64,000 nt of DNA from Bacteroides acidifaciens. Its GTDB lineage: Bacteria; Bacteroidota; Bacteroidia; Bacteroidales; Bacteroidaceae. Within the stretch, counting starts at the first letter, position 1. Each line of letters opens with the position of its first letter. Location: contig NZ_CAEUHO010000001.1 in NCBI RefSeq assembly GCF_903181435.1, positions 558,001 through 622,000 on the forward strand. Reading direction: 5' to 3'. Both the position numbers and the translations under genes were made by a program. The notes under the pieces are model-generated. The model did not search any database. It worked only from the letters and a program-made list of their open reading frames with translations, and had not been told where the DNA came from. Shown here piece after piece: positions 9,523-18,936 of the stretch.

Positions 9523-11277
9523 TTATTGGGTGATCTGAATACTTGATGTAATAGCATTCAGATCGGTTTCGGCTTCTTCATCATAGACAAGCATAACAAT
9601 GGCAAAAATTCGCTTCTTGCTTTCTTGGAAATAGTGTAATACAATTTGTTGTATGTCTTCTCCCGGTTCATCAGGAGTTCCGATGTGCAGAGGGTTTGTA
9701 GTTTTTGTCATGGATAGCCCGTTGATGTTGATATTGCTCTGCTTATAGTCTTCCGATGGTTCTCCTTGTGCATTTCGCGGGAGAGTGAGCGATAACTTCT
9801 TGATATGTTCAAACTCTTTTTGTGTATCGTAGGTCAGAGCGGTAACCGTCAGTTGGTTGGCACCGTTGACGAGCCTAAGCAACGGAGGTTCTGCGCTGGG
9901 AGTCAATCCTTTCGCTCCTGTTATTTTCCTCCAGTTGGTAGGATACTGGCAACTGAAATTTGTTTCTGCATCGTAATAAGAAAGCCATGTATCGTTATTG
10001 CCTATCGGAACGTATGGAGGATAGTGGCTGATAGAAGAACTGTTGGCAGTCTTCATGTCGGCTTGGTTACCATTTTCGTTTTCTTCTTCCAGTTCACCAT
10101 TCAGATAGGCTTCTACAATACCGCTTTCCCATTCACTGCGTATGTCTTGATAAAGAGGGGGAACGTTCTTGCAAAGCATCAAGAAGCTGAACAGGAAAAT
10201 GCAAAAGATACCAAGCTCCCCAAGGATTGAAACGGTGCGTTGCGCATCGGCTTTTTCAAATTTATAGCTGCATACATAGATGATTCCCAGTAGGAAACCG
10301 CTTAATAATCCGCCAATATGTGCAGCGTTGTCAATCCCGGCTTTCATGCCATAAACCAGATTGTAACCGACAAAAATAAGGATACTGGTCAATAATGCTT
10401 TCCGTTGTTCCTTTGCGATGCGATAGAAGAACAGGAAGGCGAGGAATATACCATAAAGTCCGAAGATAGCTCCGGAGGCTCCGGCACTGATTGTCTCGCT
10501 GTGCATATAAAGACTGAATACTGCCGAACATAGTCCGGTCAGTAAATAAGACATGAACATCCGACGGCTTCCTATCAGTCCTTCCAGTAGAAGTCCTACG
10601 TACATGAAAGCGTACATATTCATTAGTAGATGAAAAGCACCGATATGTATGAAGTTACAGGTCACTGCACGCCACCAGTCGCCTGTAAGGGTCAGCGGTC
10701 CGAAGTCGGCTCCCCATTTCAGCAGTGATAAGGTGGAAGGAGACATGATTCCCACTCCGGATGCAATCATCACAATAAATACAAGGATGTTGAGGTCTAT
10801 CAGGATAGGTGTTGCCATAGAACCTTTGCGGGGAATAAAGAACGACCAGAAAGAGTTCCTTTTCTTTTCTTCCTCCAGATAGGCTTTTTCTTCTTCTGTG
10901 AGCGGACGGTTACACTCTTCCTCGAAATCTTTTGCCTTTTGGGTTAGCTCTTCCGGGGTAAGGGATGTTTTTATTTCTTTCATCGTCTCGCGTAGCTTTT
11001 GTATATTTTTTCTGTTCTTTCCATAGTCTACAAATTGTACGGAAGAGGATTGGCTACGCACAGCTACTTCTCCATCGCTTCCCGGTTCTATGGTGAAGGT
11101 TATTTCCTCTCCATGAGAATACATATTGAACGGGACTTCGAATCGTGCTCCTTCCGGAGTCACTTCCTCGATATTCCACTCCAGCTTTTGCGAAGCTTCA
11201 AGAGCCAGTATAAGGATTTCTGTTTTTGATAAACCCGGTAAATGCAGTTTGTCGTTATATGAAGGTTTGAGTGCCAT
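9523..11277 (-). CDS. Rhomboid intramembrane serine protease with extra N- and C-terminal domains
   Basis: 584 residues in three parts. Residues 1-145 are a soluble alpha/beta domain ending in a charged coiled coil. Residues about 155-345 form the six-helix rhomboid core with HLLMN at 216-220 (oxyanion Asn220), GASG with catalytic Ser268 and His320 in AHIGG. After one more membrane segment near 350-370, residues about 420-584 form an extra-membrane domain resembling PsbP/DUF1795-type folds (YPTNWRKITGAKGL). It cleaves membrane-protein substrates within the bilayer; the substrate is unknown. First gene of a four-gene leftward operon. Confidence 0.9.
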   Translation of the reverse strand: MALKPSYNDKLHLPGLSKTEILILALEASQKLEWNIEEVTPEGARFEVPFNMYSHGEEITFTIEPGSDGEVAVRSQSSSVQFVDYGKNRKNIQKLRETMKEIKTSLTPEELTQKAKDFEEECNRPLTEEEKAYLEEEKKRNSFWSFFIPRKGSMATPILIDLNILVFIVMIASGVGIMSPSTLSLLKWGADFGPLTLTGDWWRAVTCNFIHIGAFHLLMNMYAFMYVGLLLEGLIGSRRMFMSYLLTGLCSAVFSLYMHSETISAGASGAIFGLYGIFLAFLFFYRIAKEQRKALLTSILIFVGYNLVYGMKAGIDNAAHIGGLLSGFLLGIIYVCSYKFEKADAQRTVSILGELGIFCIFLFSFLMLCKNVPPLYQDIRSEWESGIVEAYLNGELEEENENGNQADMKTANSSSISHYPPYVPIGNNDTWLSYYDAETNFSCQYPTNWRKITGAKGLTPSAEPPLLRLVNGANQLTVTALTYDTQKEFEHIKKLSLTLPRNAQGEPSEDYKQSNININGLSMTKTTNPLHIGTPDEPGEDIQQIVLHYFQESKKRIFAIVMLVYDEEAETDLNAITSSIQITQ

Positions 11278-11327
11278 ATTTCTATTCTTATATAGAGTCG
11301 TCGATTAAAAATTACTTATCTCACTGA

Positions 11328-11335
11328 CAAATGTA
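11328..11335 (-). promoter_or_regulatory. Bacteroides -7 element for the rhomboid operon
   Basis: TACATTTG on the minus strand fits TAnnTTTG exactly and lies 51 bp before the rhomboid start. No matching -33 TTTG at 19-21 bp; the nearest is 31 bp upstream. Confidence 0.45.
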
Positions 11336-11370
11336 TAGAATAATAATGAAAAATAATAGAATGTGACAAA

Positions 11371-11406
11371 TAAAAAAGCATCCGCTTCCTAAGAAGGGAT
11401 GCTTTT
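11371..11406 (-). terminator. Intrinsic terminator after the acyl-CoA dehydrogenase gene
   Basis: 10-bp stem (GGATGCTTTT paired across a 13-nt loop), followed on the minus strand by a T-run. It lies 23 bp after the stop of the leftward etfBA-acd operon. Confidence 0.85.
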
Positions 11407-11428
11407 ATGAGATTTGATAGCGTATTTA

Positions 11429-13135
11429 TTACTTTTTGTAGAATGCCAAATCTTCTTTATCGAAGTTCTTGATGAAGTTTGAGTGCTTTTCTACTTCCGC
11501 TTCTGCATAGTTCAAATATACATGTGCAGATTTGGAGAACAGTTCGGAAGCCTTGCTGGCATCTTGAATCAGCAGGTGACACATGATAATGTCAGCAGCC
11601 ATTTCCACCAGTTTGCGAGCGGTGAAGTCAAGCAATTCCTGGTCTTGTACTTCTTTCACTGCATTGGTGCTTGCTTCGAATTTGTCAGCCATCTTTTTCA
11701 GACGAGACATCAGCGGTTCCATTTCCGGTGAGCAAGGAATGGCTTCAAACTCGCGGATAGTAGCGATGTAAGAACCATTGGTTACGTAACGGATAGCGGC
11801 TACGGTCTGCAACTGGGTAGTTCCTTCGTAGATGCTGGTGATGCGTGCGTCGCGATAGATGCGTTGGCAAGCATATTCCATCATGAAACCTGAACCACCG
11901 TGAATCTGAATACAGTCGTAAGCGTTTTGGTTCGCATATTCAGAGTTCATACCTTTAGCCAGCGGAGTAAAGCTGTCTGCTAATTTAGCATATTTCTTCT
12001 GTTCCTGGCGTTCTTCCGGAGTCAGTTTACGTTCGCGGGCAATGTCGTCCAATGCTTTGTAGATGTCTACGTAGCGAGATGTTTGATACAGTAAAGCACG
12101 TCCGGCATCCAGTTTGCCTTTCATGATAGCCAGCATGTCATATACAGCCGGGAATTCGATAATTGCTTTTCCGAACTGCTTACGGTCTTTAGCGTATGCC
12201 AAACCTTCATTGTAAGCTGCCTGGCTCAATCCTACAGATTGTGCGGCAATACCCAGACGGGCACCGTTCATCAGAGCCATTACGTATTTAATCAAACCGA
12301 GTTTGCGCTCACCGCAAAGTTCAGCTTTTGCATTCTTATATACCAATTCGCAGGTAGGAGAACCGTGGATACCGAGTTTGTTTTCGATACGACGTACGTT
12401 CACGCCACCCTGACGCTTGTCATAGATGAACATAGACAAACCACGGCCGTCTCTCGTTCCTTCTTCCGAACGTGCCAGTACGAGGTGAATATCCGCGTCA
12501 CCATTTGTGATGAAACGTTTCACACCGTTCAGCAACCAGCATCCGTCTTTTTCGCTGTAAGTAGCTTTCAGCATAACAGATTGAAGGTCGGAACCAGCAT
12601 CCGGTTCTGTCAAGTCCATTGACATGGTTTCACCTTGGCAGATACGTGGGATAAAGCGGCTGTGTTGGTCGGAGTTACCAAACTCATAAAGAGTTTCGAT
12701 ACAGTCTTGCAATGACCAAATGTTTCCGAATCCTGCGTCGGCAGCAGCCACGATTTCTGCACACATGGTGTACGGAGTGATCGGGAAGTTCAGACCGCCG
12801 AACTTACGTGGCATGGTCATACCGTTCAAGCCGGCTTTTACCATTGCGTCCAAGTTCTGTTTGGTTCCTGATGCATATTCTACGCGGCCATTGGCACAGT
12901 GAGGACCTTCTTCGTCTACACCTTCTGCGTTAGGGGCAATGATTTCTCCTGTGATTTCTCCGGTAATCTCCAACACTTTGTCATAAGAGTCTACAGCATC
13001 TTCGAAGTCCAGCGGAGCATAATCGAATTCATCTTTATCTCTGTAATTGCGTTCTTTGAGTTCGCAAATACGTTTCATCATCGGATTGTTCAAGTGAAAC
13101 TTGAGTTCCGGTATGTCTGTATAATAATTAGCCAT
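11429..13135 (-). CDS. Acyl-CoA dehydrogenase
   Basis: 568 residues with the full acyl-CoA dehydrogenase fold: N-terminal helical domain, beta-domain (MSMDLTEPDAGSDLQ, the FAD/substrate region), and a C-terminal helical domain with IQIHGGSGFMMEYACQRIYR and DARITSIYEGTTQLQ. In the family the glutamate in YEGTTQ, or a neighbour of it, acts as the base. About 100 residues longer at the C-terminus than short-chain enzymes. It oxidises an acyl-CoA and passes electrons to the flavoprotein encoded just upstream (6-bp gap). The true substrate is not visible. Bacteroides lacks a full beta-oxidation set here, so a role in reductive electron disposal is possible. Confidence 0.9.
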   Translation of the reverse strand: MANYYTDIPELKFHLNNPMMKRICELKERNYRDKDEFDYAPLDFEDAVDSYDKVLEITGEITGEIIAPNAEGVDEEGPHCANGRVEYASGTKQNLDAMVKAGLNGMTMPRKFGGLNFPITPYTMCAEIVAAADAGFGNIWSLQDCIETLYEFGNSDQHSRFIPRICQGETMSMDLTEPDAGSDLQSVMLKATYSEKDGCWLLNGVKRFITNGDADIHLVLARSEEGTRDGRGLSMFIYDKRQGGVNVRRIENKLGIHGSPTCELVYKNAKAELCGERKLGLIKYVMALMNGARLGIAAQSVGLSQAAYNEGLAYAKDRKQFGKAIIEFPAVYDMLAIMKGKLDAGRALLYQTSRYVDIYKALDDIARERKLTPEERQEQKKYAKLADSFTPLAKGMNSEYANQNAYDCIQIHGGSGFMMEYACQRIYRDARITSIYEGTTQLQTVAAIRYVTNGSYIATIREFEAIPCSPEMEPLMSRLKKMADKFEASTNAVKEVQDQELLDFTARKLVEMAADIIMCHLLIQDASKASELFSKSAHVYLNYAEAEVEKHSNFIKNFDKEDLAFYKK

Positions 13136-13141
13136 CTTTCC

Positions 13142-14161
13142 TTACTTGCTATTTTGTTTATAATACTTAATCATCTTCGGCACAACTTCTTCGATAGTTC
13201 CGTTGATTACGTAATCGGCAATCGTGTTGATCGGAGCATCCGGGTCGTTGTTGATGGAGATGATGATACCACTTTCCTGCATACCGGCAATATGCTGAAT
13301 TTGTCCGGAGATACCGCAAGCGATGTAGAGTTTCGGACGAACCGTAACACCTGTCTGACCGATCTGGCGGTCGTGATCTGCGAAACCTGCGTCAACAGCA
13401 GCACGGCTGGCGCCTACTTCTGCGTGAAGTTCTTTAGCGAGGTCGAACAACAGGTCGAAGTTCTCTTTCGAACCTACACCGTAACCACCGGCTACGATGA
13501 TCGGAGAACCTTTCAGGTTGTTCTTTGCCTTTTCTACGTGGCGTTCGATTACTTTCACTACATAGTCCGTATCGGCTACGTATTTTTTCACATCGTGACG
13601 GATCACTTCTCCTTGATAAGTAGGAGAGAGGATTTCTTTCTTCATCACACCTTCGCGAACGGTTGCCATCTGCGGGCGGTGTTCCGGGTTCACAATCGTA
13701 GCAACGATGTTACCGCCGAAAGCCGGACGGATCTGATACAACAGGTTCTTGTAAGTCTTGCCTTCTTTCTTGTCTTCGTGGTCACCGATTTCAAGTGAAG
13801 TACAGTCGGCAGTCAATCCGCTGGTCAAAGCAGAAGAAACGCGCGGACCGAGGTCACGACCGATCACAGTAGCACCCATCAGACAGATTTGCGGCTGTTC
13901 CTCTTTGAAAAGGTTCACCAGAATAGCTGTGTGAGGAAGTGAAGTATAAGGGTAAAGTCCTTCGCCGTCAAACACGTGAAGTTTGTCTACTCCGTAAGGA
14001 AGGATTTGTTTTTCAATATCTTTGAGGCCGGTTCCGGCAACCACTGCTTCGAGTTGACAGTTCAACTGGTTGGCTAACGAACGACCTTTGGTCAGAAGTT
14101 CGAGGCTGACGTCTAAAACGTTACCTTCTTCTATTTCGCAATATACAAATAAGTTATTCAT
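13142..14161 (-). CDS. etfA: Electron transfer flavoprotein alpha subunit
   Basis: 339 residues. The N-terminal half is the ETF alpha/beta fold. The C-terminal FAD-binding domain has the signature ending in QIGQTGVTVRPKLYIACGIS and INNDPDAPI. Partner of EtfB (2-bp gap upstream), and electron acceptor or donor for the acyl-CoA dehydrogenase that follows 6 bp later. All three genes sit in one leftward operon. Confidence 0.95.
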   Translation of the reverse strand: MNNLFVYCEIEEGNVLDVSLELLTKGRSLANQLNCQLEAVVAGTGLKDIEKQILPYGVDKLHVFDGEGLYPYTSLPHTAILVNLFKEEQPQICLMGATVIGRDLGPRVSSALTSGLTADCTSLEIGDHEDKKEGKTYKNLLYQIRPAFGGNIVATIVNPEHRPQMATVREGVMKKEILSPTYQGEVIRHDVKKYVADTDYVVKVIERHVEKAKNNLKGSPIIVAGGYGVGSKENFDLLFDLAKELHAEVGASRAAVDAGFADHDRQIGQTGVTVRPKLYIACGISGQIQHIAGMQESGIIISINNDPDAPINTIADYVINGTIEEVVPKMIKYYKQNSK

Positions 14162-14163
14162 GA

Positions 14164-15036
14164 TTATCCGATGGTGTGGTTAGCTAATAGTTCAACAATC
14201 AGGTCTTCCACGTCACGGTCGCTGCCGCTGATGGTTTTGCTCTCTTTAGCCTGGAACACAATGTTCTGGATGGCTTTCACTTTTGTCGGCGAACCGGACA
14301 GACCGCATTGTGCGAGGTCACCGTTTACGTCGGCTACGCTCCATTCTGTCAGATTCAGATAATCGCGCTTGTCGTACAGGTCGGTATAGTCAAGATTGCC
14401 TTGCTGTTTTTCAGTCACAGTTTTGGCATGTTTGTATTTCTGAACCAATTTAGCGTTACGCGGACGGCAAGGAGCTGCAGAACCGTTGACAGTAATCACG
14501 ATAGGCAGCGGGCCTTCTACTGTTTCAACACCACCGTCGATGTGACGTTTCACCTTAATCTTACCATCGCCTACTTCCAGAATTTCTTCTGCGTATGTGA
14601 TTTGCGTCAATCCCAGCTTTTCTGCTACCTGCGGACCTACCTGTGCCGTGTCACCGTCGATTGCCTGACGGCCACCGATAATAATGTCATACTCACCGAT
14701 TTTGCGGATGGCAGTGGCAAGTGCGTAAGACGTAGCCAGTGTGTCTGCACCAGCGAAAGCACGGTCGGTTAATAAGTAACCGTTATCTGCACCACGGAAA
14801 AGTCCTTCACGAATAATGTCGGCTGCCCGTCCCGGTCCCATTGTCAGAACGGTTACGGTAGAGCCTGGATGAGCATCTTTCAATCGGAGAGCTTGCTCGA
14901 GAGCATTCAGGTCTTCGGGGTTGAAGATGGCGGGGAGTGCCGCACGGTTAATCGTTCCGTCGGCTTTCATGGCATCTTTCCCAACGTTGCGTGTGTCGGG
15001 AACTTGTTTTGCCAATACAACAATTTTCAAACTCAT
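14164..15036 (-). CDS. etfB: Electron transfer flavoprotein beta subunit
   Basis: 290 residues from the ATG at 15034-15036 (MSLKIVVLAKQVPDTRNVGK). A longer reading to 15108 adds a non-conserved tail, while the chosen start gives the standard EtfB N-terminus. It has the nucleotide-binding signature (VLTMGPGRAADIIREGLFRG) and the GGRQAIDGDTAQVGPQ motif that closes the binding pocket. First gene of etfB-etfA-acd; a promoter lies about 90 bp upstream. Confidence 0.95.
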   Translation of the reverse strand: MSLKIVVLAKQVPDTRNVGKDAMKADGTINRAALPAIFNPEDLNALEQALRLKDAHPGSTVTVLTMGPGRAADIIREGLFRGADNGYLLTDRAFAGADTLATSYALATAIRKIGEYDIIIGGRQAIDGDTAQVGPQVAEKLGLTQITYAEEILEVGDGKIKVKRHIDGGVETVEGPLPIVITVNGSAAPCRPRNAKLVQKYKHAKTVTEKQQGNLDYTDLYDKRDYLNLTEWSVADVNGDLAQCGLSGSPTKVKAIQNIVFQAKESKTISGSDRDVEDLIVELLANHTIG

Positions 15037-15132
15037 GCTATTAATTTTAGTATTAGTATTTCTACAAGTTAGTAGCCAGTAGTCAAGTAGTAATCTCTTG
15101 CTATTCAAACTATCCGGTTAACTATCAGCGTG

Positions 15133-15163
15133 CAAATTTACTCAAACACTTGGTTCTGACAAG
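15133..15163 (-). promoter_or_regulatory. Promoter of etfB-etfA-acd
   Basis: Minus strand: CTTG, 19 bp, TAAATTTG. The -7 element is a perfect TAnnTTTG and the -33 has one mismatch to TTTG. Predicted transcript start near 15126, leaving a leader of about 90 nt. Confidence 0.65.
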
Positions 15164-15294
15164 AAATCCGAGTAAAAAATGCACAGGTTTAATAATTTTG
15201 AGCAAAATAGGAGGGTTTTTATAGATTTAATTCAGGGTTGACAAGGCGTTTATGAGGAGGGGTGTCCGAAAAGGATCCCTTGATGAATTCCGGA

Positions 15295-15825
15295 TTATTT
15301 GATAAGTTCATAATAATGTGCGTTCATGAAATTATCATTCTTGAAAATAGCCTTTTGCATAATTCCTACTTTCGTGAATCCCACTTTCTCTAATACCCGC
15401 ATGGATGGGGAGTTATGCTCAAATACGACTGCGAATACACGTATTTTATCAGTGTGTTCGAAATAATAGTTGATAGCTTTTTTCAGGGCGTCAGTAACGA
15501 TTCCCTGGTTCCAGAAAGGTTCTCCAATCCAATAGCCCACTTCTGCACTAAAACGTTCTACATCCGTAGCGGGTATAAAACCGATATTTCCGACTGCTTC
15601 TCCGTTTACCTCAATGCAGAAATCATGAATGTTTTCTTTTGCTTGTACCATAGCGAGAAAAACGTTAGCATCCTCCTGGCTATAAGGATAGGGGAGACCG
15701 TCACGACAGTTATTCCAAATATTCTTGTTATTGAGATATTGGGCTAATGATGCTGCATCTTCGGTTTGCCAAGTACGGAGAGTATAGTTTTTCTTCTGCA
15801 CGATAATCTCTGTTTTCTGTACCAT
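15295..15825 (-). CDS. GNAT-family N-acetyltransferase (RimJ/RimL type)
   Basis: 176 residues with a GNAT fold: NIGFIPATDVERFSAEVGYW, then YWIGEPFWNQGIVTDALKKA (acetyl-CoA pyrophosphate loop of the form Q/R-G-x-V) and NSPSMRVLEKVGFTKVGIMQ at the C-terminal end. This is the layout of RimJ/RimL-like enzymes that acetylate protein N-termini or small amines. Substrate unknown. Stand-alone gene on the minus strand. Confidence 0.85.
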   Translation of the reverse strand: MVQKTEIIVQKKNYTLRTWQTEDAASLAQYLNNKNIWNNCRDGLPYPYSQEDANVFLAMVQAKENIHDFCIEVNGEAVGNIGFIPATDVERFSAEVGYWIGEPFWNQGIVTDALKKAINYYFEHTDKIRVFAVVFEHNSPSMRVLEKVGFTKVGIMQKAIFKNDNFMNAHYYELIK

Positions 15826-16193
15826 ATTATCTATTATTTTAGAATTTCAACGGTCTGACACAACCATTTGAGGAATAAACATTTAGCGGAATATTTGAGG
15901 AATAACAGTAACGAATTGGCAACCGTGCGATTTTCAGCGCTTTGCGGTGCTATGCTGTCAAATGACTCTCTTTGTTTGCAAATATAGAAAGTTTTCCCGA
16001 AAGATAGAAATCTCTATACAGCATTTTTTGCGTTTGGGTCGTTCAGAGAAGTTAAAATGCGGGATTTTTATGCCGTATTGCGACTACTCTATTGGGTAGT
16101 TTTTTCTACGATAACAACAATACTACCCTATCGGGTAGCAGGTAATATATTTATTATTCAGAACTTTGCGCTATAATTCAAATCGCAGAGTGT
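15826..16193. other. Divergent intergenic region with two repeat pairs
   Basis: Between the leftward acetyltransferase and the rightward receptor gene. It holds a perfect 13-bp direct repeat ATTTGAGGAATAA (15866-15878 and 15893-15905, 27 bp apart), and two near-identical palindromes nearer the receptor gene (listed separately). A possible -7 element GAACTTTG lies at 16161-16168, 26 bp before the receptor start, with one mismatch to TAnnTTTG. Confidence 0.5.
16083..16139. repeat. Pair of ACTACYC-TATY-GGGTAGY palindromes
   Basis: Two 18-bp hairpin-like palindromes, at 16083-16100 and 16122-16139, centres 39 bp apart, sharing the right half CTATYGGGTAG. They lie 55-110 bp before the receptor gene and upstream of the possible -7 at 16161, a normal place for activator or repressor sites. 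The first is followed by six T's and could instead act as a weak terminator. Confidence 0.5.
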
Positions 16194-18584
16194 ATGAAAG
16201 CAAATAATCTTTTCAAATGGGTATGTCTTCTGTGTTTGTTAAATGTAGCAGAAATAATAAGGGCACAGAATATTACGGGTAAAGTTGTGGATGAACAACA
16301 ATCGCCAGTGGCTTTTGCCAATGTTGTATTGTTGAAGACCGACTCCACATTTGTGGAAGGGACTCTTAGCTGGGAGGACGGAACATTCCAATTAAAAGAA
16401 CGTAAAGGTGATTGTCTATTAAAAGTCACTTCTGTCGGCTATCAGCCTCAAATAATAGAGTGCGATGGAAGGGATGTGGGGACAATTATATTACGGGGAG
16501 GAATAGAATTGGATGCCATAACAGTAACAGCGCAAAAGAAGTTGGTAAAAAACGAAGTTGACCGTACCACGTATGATGTGCAGGGAGATACGGATGCAAA
16601 AAGTAGTTCAGTCATAGAGATACTGAGAAAGGTTCCTTTCGTAACGGTGGACGGACAAGGGAATATCAAAGTGAATGGAAGCAGTAATTTCAAAGTATAT
16701 AGAAACGGACGTCCAAGCCGAAACTATACCAACAATTCAAAAGACGTGCTTTCTTCCATTCCAGCCGATATGGTAAAGAACATTGAAGTAATTACAGAAC
16801 CGGGAGCAAAATATGACGGAGAAAGTGCGGATGCCATATTGAACATTATCACGAATGACAAACTTTCTATGGACGGAGTTGTAGGTACGGCACAAGGAGC
16901 ATATAGTGCGTCCGGACAACATTATGGAAGCTTGTTTCTGACAACACAAGTCCGGAAGTTTACATTAGGAGGCAATTACAGTGTACAGAGGCTCAGCCAT
17001 GACGGTACTTACCATTATGGAGACGAAGAATATCTATATAAAACCAGCGGGAACGTGCAACGAATATCCGACAAAGGCGATAATCTCGGCTGGCTGCACA
17101 ATATGGAACTGGAAGCAAGCTATGAAATGAACGCACGAAACTTGTTCTCCTTGTCGTTCGGAGGCTACTCTTATGATGTTGACATCAACTACAATAAGAC
17201 CACCTCGCTATTTTCCAGAAACAATACTGTCATATATTCGTATGCGGAAAACTTGCACGACAGCTATCAAAGGTTTTTCGATTTCAACGGTCACATTGAT
17301 TACCAACATCTGACTGGAAGAGAAGGAGAAGCCCTGACGTTTTCTTACTTGCTTTCCACCACCAATACACGTCAACGCGCCGATTGGGTTTATTCGGATA
17401 TGGAAAATATGCCCGTTGACTATTCCGCTTTCGACAGCAGGAAGAAGAACAATTTTGCCGAGCATACGTTTCAGTTTGATTGGGAGCGTCCGTTATCCGA
17501 GCATCACCAATTAAGTATGGGAACGAAATATATTTTCCGTGACAATAGCAGCTTGAGCCAGTTTGGTTACGACAACGGTACAAAGAACCATACCGACTTT
17601 GCCCACTATACGCACATTGCCGCTGTTTACGGAGAATATCGCTTCACATCAGGAGCATGGAATGCACGTGCCGGAATGCGCTATGAATATTCATATATCG
17701 ACGCACACTATAAAGATGGAAGCAATCCGGACTTTGCCAAACATCTTGGTGACTGGATTCCTTCCCTCGGTATCAGTTACAAGGTAAATGACCGGAATAC
17801 GCTCAAGCTGAATTATCTCTCCCGCATCTACCGTCCGGGGATTTCCTATTTGAATCCTGCCGTTGAAGAAACTCCTGATGAAATATCCAATGGAAATCCA
17901 TCATTAAAAAGTGCGCATCCTCATAACATTTCACTTTCCTATATGCTGACTTTGCCCAAATTGACCGCAAATGTTTCGCTGTCTTCTACACTAAATAATA
18001 CCGGAATCGGGGAGTACAATTATCTGATGGATGATGTGCGCCATACCACATACGAAAACAATCTGAAACTCCGTGGGTATACCATTAACACTTACTTGCG
18101 TTGGAGAATTTCACCTACTACAAGTCTTATGCTAAACAATAGCGTACAATACAGGAAACTCTACAGCCACCAACTTGGGCTGGAGAATGAACGCTGGCAT
18201 TGGACATTCTATGCGCAGGCAGAGCAACAGTTGCCGGGGAAAATAAAACTGTCGCTTGCGACCGGGCGCAATGAATCTACTTTAGATAATCTGTATGACT
18301 ATTCGAAACCGACTTATTTCTATATGTTGACACTTTCACGCTCATTCCTGAAAGAAGAGCGTCTGTCAGTTCGCCTCATGGGCTATTGCGACAGCGGCAA
18401 TTTCTCCAGATACGGACAGTATTGTGCACATACAATCAACGGGGATTACACGGGTGAGAGAAGATGGATAACTCACTCCCGCAATCTGACATTGCGTGTG
18501 TCCTATCGTTTCGGCTCATTGAAAGCACGTGTGAAGAAAACCAACAAGACGATTGAGAATGAGGATTTAATCGGCAGGAGATAA
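16194..18584 (+). CDS. TonB-receptor-like outer-membrane beta-barrel protein
   Basis: 796 residues. Signal peptide to about residue 24 (LNVAEIIRAQ), then a carboxypeptidase-regulatory-like domain (about 26-110, ITGKVVDEQQSPVAFANVVL), a plug-like domain (about 115-215, including PADMVKNIEVITEPGAKYDG and ADAILNIIT) and a long beta-barrel of the 'outer membrane beta-barrel family 3' type. It lacks the SusC/RagA signature and has no SusD partner. Such receptors import or sense unidentified small ligands. A short reading frame starts 1 bp after its stop and a PAS-LuxR regulator gene faces it. Confidence 0.85.
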   Translation: MKANNLFKWVCLLCLLNVAEIIRAQNITGKVVDEQQSPVAFANVVLLKTDSTFVEGTLSWEDGTFQLKERKGDCLLKVTSVGYQPQIIECDGRDVGTIILRGGIELDAITVTAQKKLVKNEVDRTTYDVQGDTDAKSSSVIEILRKVPFVTVDGQGNIKVNGSSNFKVYRNGRPSRNYTNNSKDVLSSIPADMVKNIEVITEPGAKYDGESADAILNIITNDKLSMDGVVGTAQGAYSASGQHYGSLFLTTQVRKFTLGGNYSVQRLSHDGTYHYGDEEYLYKTSGNVQRISDKGDNLGWLHNMELEASYEMNARNLFSLSFGGYSYDVDINYNKTTSLFSRNNTVIYSYAENLHDSYQRFFDFNGHIDYQHLTGREGEALTFSYLLSTTNTRQRADWVYSDMENMPVDYSAFDSRKKNNFAEHTFQFDWERPLSEHHQLSMGTKYIFRDNSSLSQFGYDNGTKNHTDFAHYTHIAAVYGEYRFTSGAWNARAGMRYEYSYIDAHYKDGSNPDFAKHLGDWIPSLGISYKVNDRNTLKLNYLSRIYRPGISYLNPAVEETPDEISNGNPSLKSAHPHNISLSYMLTLPKLTANVSLSSTLNNTGIGEYNYLMDDVRHTTYENNLKLRGYTINTYLRWRISPTTSLMLNNSVQYRKLYSHQLGLENERWHWTFYAQAEQQLPGKIKLSLATGRNESTLDNLYDYSKPTYFYMLTLSRSFLKEERLSVRLMGYCDSGNFSRYGQYCAHTINGDYTGERRWITHSRNLTLRVSYRFGSLKARVKKTNKTIENEDLIGRR

Positions 18585-18585
18585 A

Positions 18586-18936
18586 ATGGAATACCCCTTG
18601 ACATTCATAAATCTTTCATGGGCGGAAATCGGTATCTTTGAGAATACTGCTTTTCCCCTTGCATCCCTACGGAAAGAGGATGAGCCGATAGAAAAGGCGG
18701 TAGAAAGATATGTTATCGGCTATATGGCATTTTGGAATATTGCTTTTATCAAAAAAAGGATGATATACCCATCTTTGCAAGATGATGTTATCAGGAAGAG
18801 AGGACAAGATAAAATAAGGCAATATGTCGAACGGCATCTGCCTATCGAACCGTTTCCGAAATTTTATCTCGTCTTTCTAAATCAGCCGCAGATTGGATGC
18901 GATGCCGATGGCTTCAGTGATGTTTTTTGCATGTAA
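18586..18936 (+). CDS. Small hypothetical protein after the receptor gene
   Basis: 116 codons (MEYPLTFINLSWAEIGIFEN) starting 1 bp after the receptor stop with AGGAGA just upstream, so translational coupling is plausible. Its last 60 bp overlap the 3' end of the convergent LuxR-type gene, which is unusual, and the final residues (ADGFSDVFCM) may be non-native. No family recognised; mixed hydrophobic and charged helices, no signal peptide. Confidence 0.4.
   Translation: MEYPLTFINLSWAEIGIFENTAFPLASLRKEDEPIEKAVERYVIGYMAFWNIAFIKKRMIYPSLQDDVIRKRGQDKIRQYVERHLPIEPFPKFYLVFLNQPQIGCDADGFSDVFCM

Noticed and set aside
12899..13798. 299-codon open frame antisense to acyl-CoA dehydrogenase and etfA
   Set aside because: Spans two convincingly coding genes on the other strand, unusual residue composition (rich in F, V, R, H), no promoter.
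15240..15290. Terminator after the acetyltransferase gene
   Set aside because: GGGGTGTCC and GGATCCC pair only partly and no T-run follows on either strand.
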